DNA of 64,000 nucleotides, taken from positions 1,550,001 to 1,614,000 of the forward strand of contig NZ_QUOT01000001.1 in the NCBI RefSeq assembly GCF_003390375.1, read 5' to 3'. The notes below the pieces were generated by a model that saw nothing but the letters and a program-made list of their open reading frames with translations, was not told the DNA's origin and searched no databases. A program made the position numbers and the translations under genes. Source of the stretch: Thalassotalea euphylliae (lineage in GTDB: Bacteria > Pseudomonadota > Gammaproteobacteria > Enterobacterales > Alteromonadaceae). This document shows, piece after piece, positions 41,483 to 48,901 of the stretch (the stretch's first letter is position 1; each line of letters begins with the position of its first letter).

Positions 41483-41893
41483 ATGGCAAATATAATCAAT
41501 TGGCGAACACTGGGTTACCTAGGGTTAATTCCATTTATTGCCGCAGCATGGGCAGCAACCACTAATACCTCATTATTGTCGCTCTCGCCATACCAAGTTT
41601 TTGTCGCCTACAGCGCCTGCATATTGAGTTTCCTTGCAGGTACCCTGTGGCTAAAGCAAACAGCGCAAATAGCAACTATCATTTCCAACCTGTTTACTTT
41701 AGTTGCCTTCGCCTGCTTATTACTGCCAGCACAACTGGCTTTACCTGTGTTAGCTAGTGGCTTTGTGTTGCTGCTCGCAAGTGAATTTAAAATGGGGTTA
41801 TTCACTGACAAGCCACTTGGCTACCAATTGTTGCGAATAGTACTAACCAGCATAGTCGTACTTTGTCATATCTTGATTTTTAGCGCTCTTTAG
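41483..41893 (+). CDS. DUF3429 membrane protein
   Basis: A 136-residue inner-membrane protein with four hydrophobic segments (LGYLGLIPFIAAAWAA, YQVFVAYSACILSFLAGTLW, ATIISNLFTLVAFACLLL and the C-terminal LLRIVLTSIVVLCHILIFSAL). The pattern of SPYQVFVAYSACILSFLAGTLW matches the DUF3429 family. I place the start at ATG 41483 because the family begins there; an upstream in-frame ATG at 41435 would add 16 unrelated polar residues. It is the first of three closely spaced genes (DUF3429, DCC, SDR). Function unknown. Confidence 0.75.
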   Translation: MANIINWRTLGYLGLIPFIAAAWAATTNTSLLSLSPYQVFVAYSACILSFLAGTLWLKQTAQIATIISNLFTLVAFACLLLPAQLALPVLASGFVLLLASEFKMGLFTDKPLGYQLLRIVLTSIVVLCHILIFSAL

Positions 41894-41937
41894 CAACCTA
41901 TCGTTAGCAGCAGACTTATATTTAATAGGAAATAAAC

Positions 41938-42435
41938 ATGGCAGAGCTTACCCTATTCTTTGATGGCAACTGCTCGTTATGCGTTGCTGAAATCAATGCC
42001 TTAGCCAAGCGAAATACCAAACAACTCATCCAATTTGAGGACTTGCATCAAGCTAATTTCGCTGTTCATTTCCCTGATATTGATAGCCAAGAGGCCATGA
42101 AAATCATACACGGTAAACTCGGGAGCAAAGTGATCACGGGTATCGATGTGAATTACCATGCATGGCGACTAGTCGGTAAAGAGTTTTGGGTTAAGCCCTT
42201 AGCCTGGCCATTGACTCGACCCTTGGCAAAGCTCGGCTATCGGTTATTTGCAGCTAATCGCCACAGCATTTCTAAGCTCTACGCCAAGCTAACCAAGCAA
42301 GAAACGCCAGACAAACAAGATTGTGGGTGCGCAGTTCCAACGACCTATCAACAGTCTAGCCACACAAATAAAGTTAGTGACGAAGTACCTCACACCGAGC
42401 GCAACATTGATTCAGAAAGGAAAATACGGCAATGA
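41938..42435 (+). CDS. DCC-family (DUF393) thiol-disulfide oxidoreductase-like protein
   Basis: A 165-residue protein of the DUF393/DCC family. The signature FFDGNCSLCVAEINALAKRN contains the D-x-x-C-x-x-C arrangement that names the family and suggests thiol-disulfide chemistry. VITGIDVNYHAWRLVG and FWVKPLAWPLTRPLAKLGYRLFAANRHSISKL are typical further parts. The C-terminal extension (DKQDCGCAVPTT) adds three cysteines of unclear role. Its end overlaps the start of the SDR gene by four bases, so the two are translationally coupled. Confidence 0.85.
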   Translation: MAELTLFFDGNCSLCVAEINALAKRNTKQLIQFEDLHQANFAVHFPDIDSQEAMKIIHGKLGSKVITGIDVNYHAWRLVGKEFWVKPLAWPLTRPLAKLGYRLFAANRHSISKLYAKLTKQETPDKQDCGCAVPTTYQQSSHTNKVSDEVPHTERNIDSERKIRQ

Positions 42436-43217
42436 GAACGAGTCTAGTAATAGGGGCTAGCAGTACCATTGCCCAAGCAGTGATTGCGCAGCTTCTAAAC
42501 GACAACCTAAACAAAAATAAAGCAAAAGCTGAACTTAACAAGGTTATCGCCGTATCTCGACAAGCTATGCCGCAATCACTGGCGCCTTTTTTGGCCAATG
42601 GGAAATTAACTTGGCGACAAAGTGATTATCAGCAAGCAAGTATACAAGCCTTGTTAACTGAGCACTTTGCAACTCTATCTGTGACTCACTCTAAAGTTCA
42701 AAGACAACTAGGCGAAATTATTATTTGCAATGGTATCTTACACAGCGAAGACTTTATGCCAGAGAAAAAAATCGAAGCGTTTGAGCCAAGCGCTTTCGAT
42801 CAAGTTTTTTCAGCCAATACGTTAACACCACTGCGCTGGTTACAATCCTTAATGCCTTATTTAGAACATTATCAAGCACCTTGTTTTGTTACTGTGATGA
42901 GTGCTCGCATCGGCAGTATTAGCGATAATCAATTGGGCGGTTGGTACAGTTATCGAATGTCAAAGGCAGCATTAAATATGGCAGTAAAATGTTTGGCGAT
43001 AGAGGCGAGTCGCAGAGCTAAGCAGGTCAAATTTATTTTATTTCACCCCGGAACAACGGACACGCCGTTATCTAAACCGTTTCAGCGCAATGTGCGCAAA
43101 GATAAGCTGTTTACACCCGCATTTGTTGCAACGCAATTATTGTCAGCCAAGCACCATGTTGAGTTGGATGGACAGGCTAGTTACCTTGATTGGCAGCATA
43201 AAGTGATTCCTTGGTAA
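42432..43217 (+). CDS. Short-chain dehydrogenase (C-factor-like SDR)
   Basis: A 261-residue SDR. The glycine-rich segment is VIGASSTIAQAVI, with GASSTIA in place of the usual TGxxxGIG. The structural NG motif is IICNGILHSEDFMP, and the catalytic residues are in VTVMSARIGSISDNQLGGWYSYRMSKAALNM (Ser, Tyr and Lys, the YxxxK being YRMSK). HPGTTDTPLSKPF follows. It resembles the CsgA/C-factor branch. It is coupled to the DCC gene by a 4-base overlap. Its last codons and stop (KVIPW-stop) are encoded by the first unit of a 16-bp tandem repeat. Confidence 0.88.
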   Translation: MRTSLVIGASSTIAQAVIAQLLNDNLNKNKAKAELNKVIAVSRQAMPQSLAPFLANGKLTWRQSDYQQASIQALLTEHFATLSVTHSKVQRQLGEIIICNGILHSEDFMPEKKIEAFEPSAFDQVFSANTLTPLRWLQSLMPYLEHYQAPCFVTVMSARIGSISDNQLGGWYSYRMSKAALNMAVKCLAIEASRRAKQVKFILFHPGTTDTPLSKPFQRNVRKDKLFTPAFVATQLLSAKHHVELDGQASYLDWQHKVIPW

Positions 43218-43263
43218 AGTGATTGCTTGGTAAAGTGATTGCTTGGTAAAGTGATTGCTTGGT
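43200..43263 (+). repeat. Four 16-bp tandem repeats spanning the SDR stop codon
   Basis: The unit aaagtgattgcttggt occurs four times without a gap; the first copy differs by one base (cct in place of gct). The SDR stop codon TAA straddles units 1 and 2. It is probably a slippage-generated array after the gene end. Confidence 0.9.
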
Positions 43264-43304
43264 AAAAGCATTCCTGTGTAGCTGATAACCAGCAAAGTAA
43301 ACTG

Positions 43305-43562
43305 TTATAAACTGTCTGCCAAACTTTTAATTTTCTTTAAAAATTGTTGCCAAGCCTCTTCATTAGGCTTGCTAATATCATACTTACCGTGAAACAGCAA
43401 AGTCACCACCACCTGATTAAACTGTAAATAGCAGGTATAGCCATCAAAATCAGCCCACGCAGACAGCCCTTGCCAATGGCGTTTACCCTCTAACACTTCA
43501 CCGTCACTAAGCACCTTATTAAACACCGACAGACAATATTTTACGTCTAGCTCGTTGTGCAT
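43305..43562 (-). CDS. DUF3081-like small protein
   Basis: An 85-residue soluble protein. The pattern MHNELDVKYCLSVFNKVLSDGE, WQGLSAWADFDGYTCYL and VTLLFHGKYDI resembles the DUF3081 family of Shewanella/Vibrio-type bacteria, whose function is unknown. GAGGAAG lies just before the ATG. It is a single gene, convergent with the SDR gene upstream of it. Confidence 0.7.
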   Translation of the reverse strand: MHNELDVKYCLSVFNKVLSDGEVLEGKRHWQGLSAWADFDGYTCYLQFNQVVVTLLFHGKYDISKPNEEAWQQFLKKIKSLADSL

Positions 43563-43774
43563 GCTTCCTCCTTACTTCATCGCTGCGGCTTACGAGCTAA
43601 CCCTGCGCTATAACTTTAACGCCTAAAAATACAAACTAGGTTACGAAATTACCCATAAACTGGCTCAATCGGGAAAAATGAACCATGGTTAATATAACTG
43701 CGTAATCAAATAGGTAGACTACCCTAGATTATGAAGCAGTATCCGCAAGAACGACAACGAACGAGGGATATGAT

Positions 43775-44581
43775 ATGCCGACCACTCAGACGTCAACACA
43801 GGCACAAGCAAACCGTCAAACACGAGACAAAAAAGCGTTTGCCAGAACGATTGAAAGTAATCAAGTCAGTACATTTGCCTGTTTTCACTGGTTAAGTTTA
43901 GCCATTAAAGATTTTACTAAAGCCCCATTAATCAGTTTAATTTACGGCATTATCTTTAGTGTCGTACCTGTGGCAATTTTCTACTTGGTGGCAAACACAG
44001 AAAATCATTTGATCATCTTACCCGCCACAATTGCCTTTGCTTTGATTGGTCCGGCATTTGCCACCGGTTTATACGATGTCGCCTGGGAGCTAGAAAAGGG
44101 TCACAAGCCGACCATGTCACATAGCCTAAAATCCATGTTTAGAAACCCCGTTGGCGAATGGGGCTTTGCCATTTTACTGATGATTTGCATGATTGCGTGG
44201 ACTCGCCTAGCCGCCTTGATCCATGCACTTTATCCTAATACCGTAAATCCAACCTTTGAGGAACTTACGTTCTTTTTAGGTTTCGGTACGCTAGTGGGAG
44301 CAGCCATGGCTGCTGTGGTGTTCACCATCAGCGCCTTTACGCCACAAATTATGGTTGAACGCCGCGTTGATATTATGACCGCGGTGATAAGCTCAGCAAA
44401 AGCGGTTAACAAGAATGTCGTCGCCATGTTTGCATGGGCCTTAGTCATTTTAGGCTTTGTACTTGTGGGGTTCTTAACCCAAGGGTTCGGATTTATTTTA
44501 ATTATGCCAGTGCTGAGCTATGCGAGCTGGCATGCATATATTGCCGTGATAAAAACGAAACGTGAACGTCACTACGAGTAG
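43775..44581 (+). CDS. DUF2189 inner-membrane protein
   Basis: A 268-residue membrane protein. A polar N-terminus of about 40 residues precedes the family motif FACFHWLSLAIKDFTKAPLISLIYGIIFSVV. About five further hydrophobic segments follow, with the segment FAFALIGPAFATGLYDVAWELEKG-like (IAFALIGPAFATGLYDVAWELEKGH) and MVERRVDIMTAVISSAKAVNKN, which are characteristic of DUF2189 (cytochrome c oxidase subunit I-like annotation in some databases, without haem ligands here). It is monocistronic. Function unknown. Confidence 0.8.
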   Translation: MPTTQTSTQAQANRQTRDKKAFARTIESNQVSTFACFHWLSLAIKDFTKAPLISLIYGIIFSVVPVAIFYLVANTENHLIILPATIAFALIGPAFATGLYDVAWELEKGHKPTMSHSLKSMFRNPVGEWGFAILLMICMIAWTRLAALIHALYPNTVNPTFEELTFFLGFGTLVGAAMAAVVFTISAFTPQIMVERRVDIMTAVISSAKAVNKNVVAMFAWALVILGFVLVGFLTQGFGFILIMPVLSYASWHAYIAVIKTKRERHYE

Positions 44582-44626
44582 ATAATTATAAATATATTTT
44601 GTTTATTACCGACTACTTACTAGCGA

Positions 44627-45220
44627 CTACCAAGCGAGTCGGTAATAAACAACTTCTGCGTCACCTAGTGGATCAGTATGCTGATAGGTAGAGGCATATT
44701 GGAGGCCAAGCTTTTTCATCACACCAATAGAGGCGGAATTATCTGGCAAGGCAATCGCGCCAATACCGCGAGCAATACCCAGTGATTTAATCGCCGACAT
44801 CACATGTTGTGCAGATTCGGTTGCATAGCCTTTGCCCCAGGTGTTACGTTTAAAGCGCCAGCCTATCTCTAATTCATCCCAGTTGGGTTTATCCGTAAAA
44901 AAGCCCATTGGTCTTATCAAAACCCAGCCGATAAAGTGCTCACGGTCATGCTCTGCTTGAGATGCTGCTTGAGTTACATCTGTGGTTTGTTGCGCTTCCA
45001 CACCTTGTGTAAAAACGCCCCACATCCCCCAGCCTTGCGAAGGGTTAACAAATTTTTGCAATCTTGGCATGAACACTTGCTCGATATCGTCAAGCGTATT
45101 AACTCGCCCACCGTTAATGTATTTCATTACCTCAGGGTCTTGATCAAGATCTGCCAATAACTGTGCATCGTCAGCTTTTAGTAAACGGTAAAACAAACGT
45201 TCAGATGGGGTGATTTTCAT
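44627..45220 (-). CDS. GNAT N-acetyltransferase (RimJ/RimL-like)
   Basis: A 197-residue acetyltransferase of the GNAT superfamily. It opens MKITPSERLFYRLLKADDAQLLADLDQDPEVMKYINGGR. The acetyl-CoA-binding region appears as EIGWRFKRNTWGKGYATESAQHVM, followed by IGAIALPDNSASIGVMKKLGLQY. The start ATG at 45220 has AAGGA upstream; the longer frame to 45286 would run through the terminator hairpin at 45276-45297. The substrate (protein N-terminus or small amine) is unknown. Confidence 0.88.
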   Translation of the reverse strand: MKITPSERLFYRLLKADDAQLLADLDQDPEVMKYINGGRVNTLDDIEQVFMPRLQKFVNPSQGWGMWGVFTQGVEAQQTTDVTQAASQAEHDREHFIGWVLIRPMGFFTDKPNWDELEIGWRFKRNTWGKGYATESAQHVMSAIKSLGIARGIGAIALPDNSASIGVMKKLGLQYASTYQHTDPLGDAEVVYYRLAW

Positions 45221-45275
45221 CAGTATATTCCTTGTTGGCGTGATAATTTGATTGTGCAATATAGATAAAAATAAT

Positions 45276-45297
45276 AAAGCCCGCAAATGCGGGCTTT
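45276..45297 (-). terminator. Terminator of the M3 peptidase gene
   Basis: A 10-bp perfect stem (aaagcccgca/tgcgggcttt) with a 2-base loop, followed on the minus strand by a T-rich run, 58 bp after the peptidase stop codon. Confidence 0.8.
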
Positions 45298-45354
45298 AGC
45301 GTATTGAGCTTCTAGTTCAGCTAGTTAGTAGCTGATAACTTATTTTAAAAGTTA

Positions 45355-47544
45355 CTATTTGGTCACCGGAAAACCGCGGTCACGCATTAGCGCATCAACC
45401 ACAGCGTCACGGCCACGGAACGCTCGATAAGCTTCGGCAGGATCTACCGCGTTACGCACGCTGAACAAGTGCTCTACTAGTTTCGCTGCAACAGCAGGAT
45501 CGTAGTAACCACCTGGTGCTTCTTCAAACGCTTCTGACGCATCAGACGTCAGCACTTCTGCCCACATGTAGCCGTAGTATGCAGCTGAGTAGCCTTCACC
45601 ACTAAACACATGACCAAAATGCGGCGTGCGATGACGCATAACAATTTGCGATGGCATATTTAATTTGCCTAATTCTTCACGCTCAAATTTATCTGGGTCA
45701 ATACCAGCAGGATCTGTCGTGTGTAGCTTCATATCGATAATCGCAGACGCTAAGTACTCAGTCGTTTTAAAGCCTTCATTAAAAGTTGCTGCTTGCTTGA
45801 TTTTAGCGACTAAATCTTTTGGCATTGGCTCGCCAGTTTTGTAGTGCACTAAGTAAGTGTTAATCACTTCATCTGTCGTTAACCAACGCTCTAATAGCTG
45901 TGATTGGAATTCAGTGTAATCACGCACACCACCATTTAGCGTTGGATAATCAACATTAGATGACAAGAAGTGCAATGCATGACCAAATTCGTGGAAGAAG
46001 GTTTCTGCATCATCCCAAGAAATTAATACTGGCTCGCCTTCTTTACCTTTGATGAAGTTCGAGTTGTTTGAGGATAATACGTTAGTTTTACCATCAATCG
46101 TGGTATGACTGCGGTAGGTTGTCGCCCATGCGCCGCTGCGCTTACCTTTGCGGGCAAACGGGTCTAAGTAGAATAAACCAATATGCTCGCCAGAGGTTTT
46201 ATCTTTTACGTCCCATACGCGCACATCCTCATGGAATACAGGTACTGAGCCATCGGTAATTTCACTGAAGCTGTAGTTGAATAAACGACCCGCAACATAG
46301 AACATTGCATCTTGCAGCTTTTCAACTTGTAGGTACTTCTTCACTTCGCTTGAATCAAGTGCGTATTTATCCATACGTACTTTTTCAGCGTAGTAACGGT
46401 AATCCCATGGTTTGATCATTTTCACGCCGTCTGCTTTGGCGATGTTAAGCATGTCTGCTACTTCTTCATCAACACGGGCAATTGCTGCTGGCCAAACTTT
46501 CTCCATTAACGCGATCGCATTTTCTGGCTTTTTCGCCATACGATCTTCTAAACGCCACGATGCATAATTATCGTAACCTAATAAACCAACGCGCTCGTGA
46601 CGAAGCGTTAAGATCTCTTTGATAATCTCGTTGTTATCAAATTCGTCACCATTGTCACCACGGTTGTAGTAGGTTTCCCAAACTTGCTTACGCAATTCAC
46701 GCTCAGTTGAATAGGTTAAGAACGGATCCATTGAAGAACGAGTATTGGTAAAGGCGTATTTACCTTCTTGTCCGCGCTCTTTTGCCGCTTTCGCTGCTGC
46801 CGCAATAATAGAATCAGTTAAACCACCTAGCTGGCTTTCATCAAGAAATAGTACGTAGTTCTCTTCATCAGCTAAAACGTTGTTAGCGAATTTTGTATGT
46901 AACTGAGCTAAACGTTGGTTAATTTCAGCGTAACGTGCTTTTTGTTCGCCCTGCAAGGTTGCGCCATTGCGAGCAAAACCGTTGTACACCAACCACACTA
47001 AGCGTTGCTGCTCTTTTGATAAGCTTTTGACTTCTTCGCCGTTGTAAACAGCTGAAACACGTTGGAAAAGTTTATCGTTTTGATTAATTTTTGAGAAAAA
47101 CGCTGACAGCTTAGGTGCCATTTCACTTTGAATTTCTCTAAATTCAGCTGAAGAACGGTTAGCACTCCAAATACCGTAATATCTGAAAATGCGATTGAGT
47201 ACTTTGCCTGCACGTTCCATTTCAACAATGGTGTTTTCGAAGTTTGCTGGTGCTGGATTGTTAGCAATCGCCTCGATTTCAGCCAAATTCAACGCCATCG
47301 CTTTTTCTAGCGCAGGCTTTAAGCCAATGAGTGATACTTTATCAAACGCTGGTACACCTTGGTATGGGCCAGTCCATTCTGACATTAACAGCTCAGTTGC
47401 AGCTAGAACTTCTGCACTATTTGCAGCCACAGTATTAACCTCGGCTTCTGGTGATTGGCTAACGGCTTGGCTAGTATCTGTAGAGTTACATCCCCAAAGT
47501 ACGCCAGAAATCGCCATTGCGGCGAATAATTTGTTTAATTTCAT
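45355..47544 (-). CDS. M3-family zinc metallopeptidase lipoprotein (peptidyl-dipeptidase Dcp-like)
   Basis: A 729-residue thimet-oligopeptidase-family enzyme. The N-terminus is a lipoprotein signal (KLFAAMAISGVLWGC, cysteine 19), so the enzyme is exported and membrane-tethered. The zinc motif HEFGHALHFL lies near residue 525, with the third ligand in the following helix. ERWLTTDEVI, GYSAAYYGYMWAEVL and FEEAPGGYYDP match the substrate-binding part of Dcp. E. coli Dcp lacks a lipobox, but many Alteromonadales homologues have one. It probably degrades peptides in the periplasm. It is monocistronic. Confidence 0.93.
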   Translation of the reverse strand: MKLNKLFAAMAISGVLWGCNSTDTSQAVSQSPEAEVNTVAANSAEVLAATELLMSEWTGPYQGVPAFDKVSLIGLKPALEKAMALNLAEIEAIANNPAPANFENTIVEMERAGKVLNRIFRYYGIWSANRSSAEFREIQSEMAPKLSAFFSKINQNDKLFQRVSAVYNGEEVKSLSKEQQRLVWLVYNGFARNGATLQGEQKARYAEINQRLAQLHTKFANNVLADEENYVLFLDESQLGGLTDSIIAAAAKAAKERGQEGKYAFTNTRSSMDPFLTYSTERELRKQVWETYYNRGDNGDEFDNNEIIKEILTLRHERVGLLGYDNYASWRLEDRMAKKPENAIALMEKVWPAAIARVDEEVADMLNIAKADGVKMIKPWDYRYYAEKVRMDKYALDSSEVKKYLQVEKLQDAMFYVAGRLFNYSFSEITDGSVPVFHEDVRVWDVKDKTSGEHIGLFYLDPFARKGKRSGAWATTYRSHTTIDGKTNVLSSNNSNFIKGKEGEPVLISWDDAETFFHEFGHALHFLSSNVDYPTLNGGVRDYTEFQSQLLERWLTTDEVINTYLVHYKTGEPMPKDLVAKIKQAATFNEGFKTTEYLASAIIDMKLHTTDPAGIDPDKFEREELGKLNMPSQIVMRHRTPHFGHVFSGEGYSAAYYGYMWAEVLTSDASEAFEEAPGGYYDPAVAAKLVEHLFSVRNAVDPAEAYRAFRGRDAVVDALMRDRGFPVTK

Positions 47545-47741
47545 GGTTTACTATCTCTAGTTATTGTTCTTAGGCTTTGCGGGCACTATGCCCTTACCTT
47601 CACCAGCGTTACTATAAGTGCTGTGAGTTAATAACGCCATTACAACTATCGTAAAAACCATGTGAATCGCCGTACTTGAGGCCTATTGCCTTTCTCGTTA
47701 AGCTTGCGCCATTCCCCTGAGCCACGCTAAGCGGCAATAAA

Positions 47742-48710
47742 ATGATGACAACAGTATTTCTTGATTACGGCACCTTTAATTCTGGCCTTGATGTTAATTC
47801 AATTCGCCAAGTAACAGAAAAGCTCACCTTACATGAGTTTACTCAGCCAGCAGAAGTGATTAGCCGCGCCCAGCATGCCGAAATAATTATCACCAATAAA
47901 GTGGTATTAGATGCCGAAACACTGGCCAAGCTACCTAAGCTAAAACTGATTTGTGTTGCCGCAACTGGTACGAACAACATTGATTTAGACGCTGCTAAAC
48001 AGCGCCAAATTGAGGTTTGTCATGCAAAAAACTATGCAGGGCCAGCAATCGCTCAATATGTTTTTTCACAGCTATTTAAGCGTTTTCAAAATATTGAACA
48101 GCATAATTACAATGTTGCCAGCGGCAAATGGAGCACAAGCCAAGCATTCTGTTTGCACGATCAACCAATTAATGAATTAGCGGGAAAAACACTCGGTATT
48201 TTAGGCTATGGTCATATTGGTCAAGCGGTTGCTAAAGCGGCACGTGCATTTGATATGAAAGTACTAATTGCAGAGCGACCTGACAGCCAGACAGTTCGCG
48301 AAGGCCGCGTCAGTTTTGACGATATGCTAGCTTATGCCGATATTGTTAGTTTGCATTGTTCTTCAACGCCCGCAACTCAAGGGTTAATCAATAGTGATCG
48401 CTTAGCTCAAATGAAACCCTCATCGATATTGATTAATACTGCCCGTGGCGACTTAATTGACAATAACGCACTAGCCAATGCATTGAGAACACAGCAGCTT
48501 AGTTACGCCATTTTAGATGTGCTTGATCAAGAACCCCCACCAAGCTCACACCCATTAGTTGCAGGAATGGTTAGCGGTGATATTCCCAATCTTGCTATCA
48601 CGGGTCATATTGCTTGGGCAAGCCAACAAGCACAGCAACGCATTTTAAATATAGTTACGGCAAATATCGTAGGCTTTAATACTGGCAAGTTGATAAACAA
48701 GGTGAATTAG
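47742..48710 (+). CDS. D-2-hydroxyacid dehydrogenase (glycerate dehydrogenase/HprA-like)
   Basis: A 322-residue NAD-dependent dehydrogenase. The nucleotide-binding motif is LGILGYGHIGQAVAKAA. The catalytic arginine is in LINTARGDLIDNNAL, the glutamate in AILDVLDQEPPPSSHPL and the histidine in NLAITGHIAWAS, giving the complete triad. TNKVVLDAETLAKLPKLKLICVAATGTNNIDLDAA places it with glycerate/hydroxypyruvate reductases rather than lactate dehydrogenases. It is a single gene, divergent from the M3 peptidase. The substrate is inferred. Confidence 0.9.
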   Translation: MMTTVFLDYGTFNSGLDVNSIRQVTEKLTLHEFTQPAEVISRAQHAEIIITNKVVLDAETLAKLPKLKLICVAATGTNNIDLDAAKQRQIEVCHAKNYAGPAIAQYVFSQLFKRFQNIEQHNYNVASGKWSTSQAFCLHDQPINELAGKTLGILGYGHIGQAVAKAARAFDMKVLIAERPDSQTVREGRVSFDDMLAYADIVSLHCSSTPATQGLINSDRLAQMKPSSILINTARGDLIDNNALANALRTQQLSYAILDVLDQEPPPSSHPLVAGMVSGDIPNLAITGHIAWASQQAQQRILNIVTANIVGFNTGKLINKVN

Positions 48711-48901
48711 GCTAATGGATGCGCTGCCCAAGCAGTTTGATTACGCGAATAGCCAAACTCACTATTTAAAATTGCCAGCAATCTAACAAAGTAAAATCTG
48801 ATTAAGAACACAAAATAGCCCAGAAAATTCATAGACTTTTTACCGACAGAAATTTATTCTTGCTGTAGTTTTACGTCCATCCTTTTCAACAGGTATTCCG
48901 A

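Noticed and set aside
43200..43263. Possible CRISPR array
   Set aside because: The 16-bp units are directly adjacent with no spacers, which is a simple tandem repeat.
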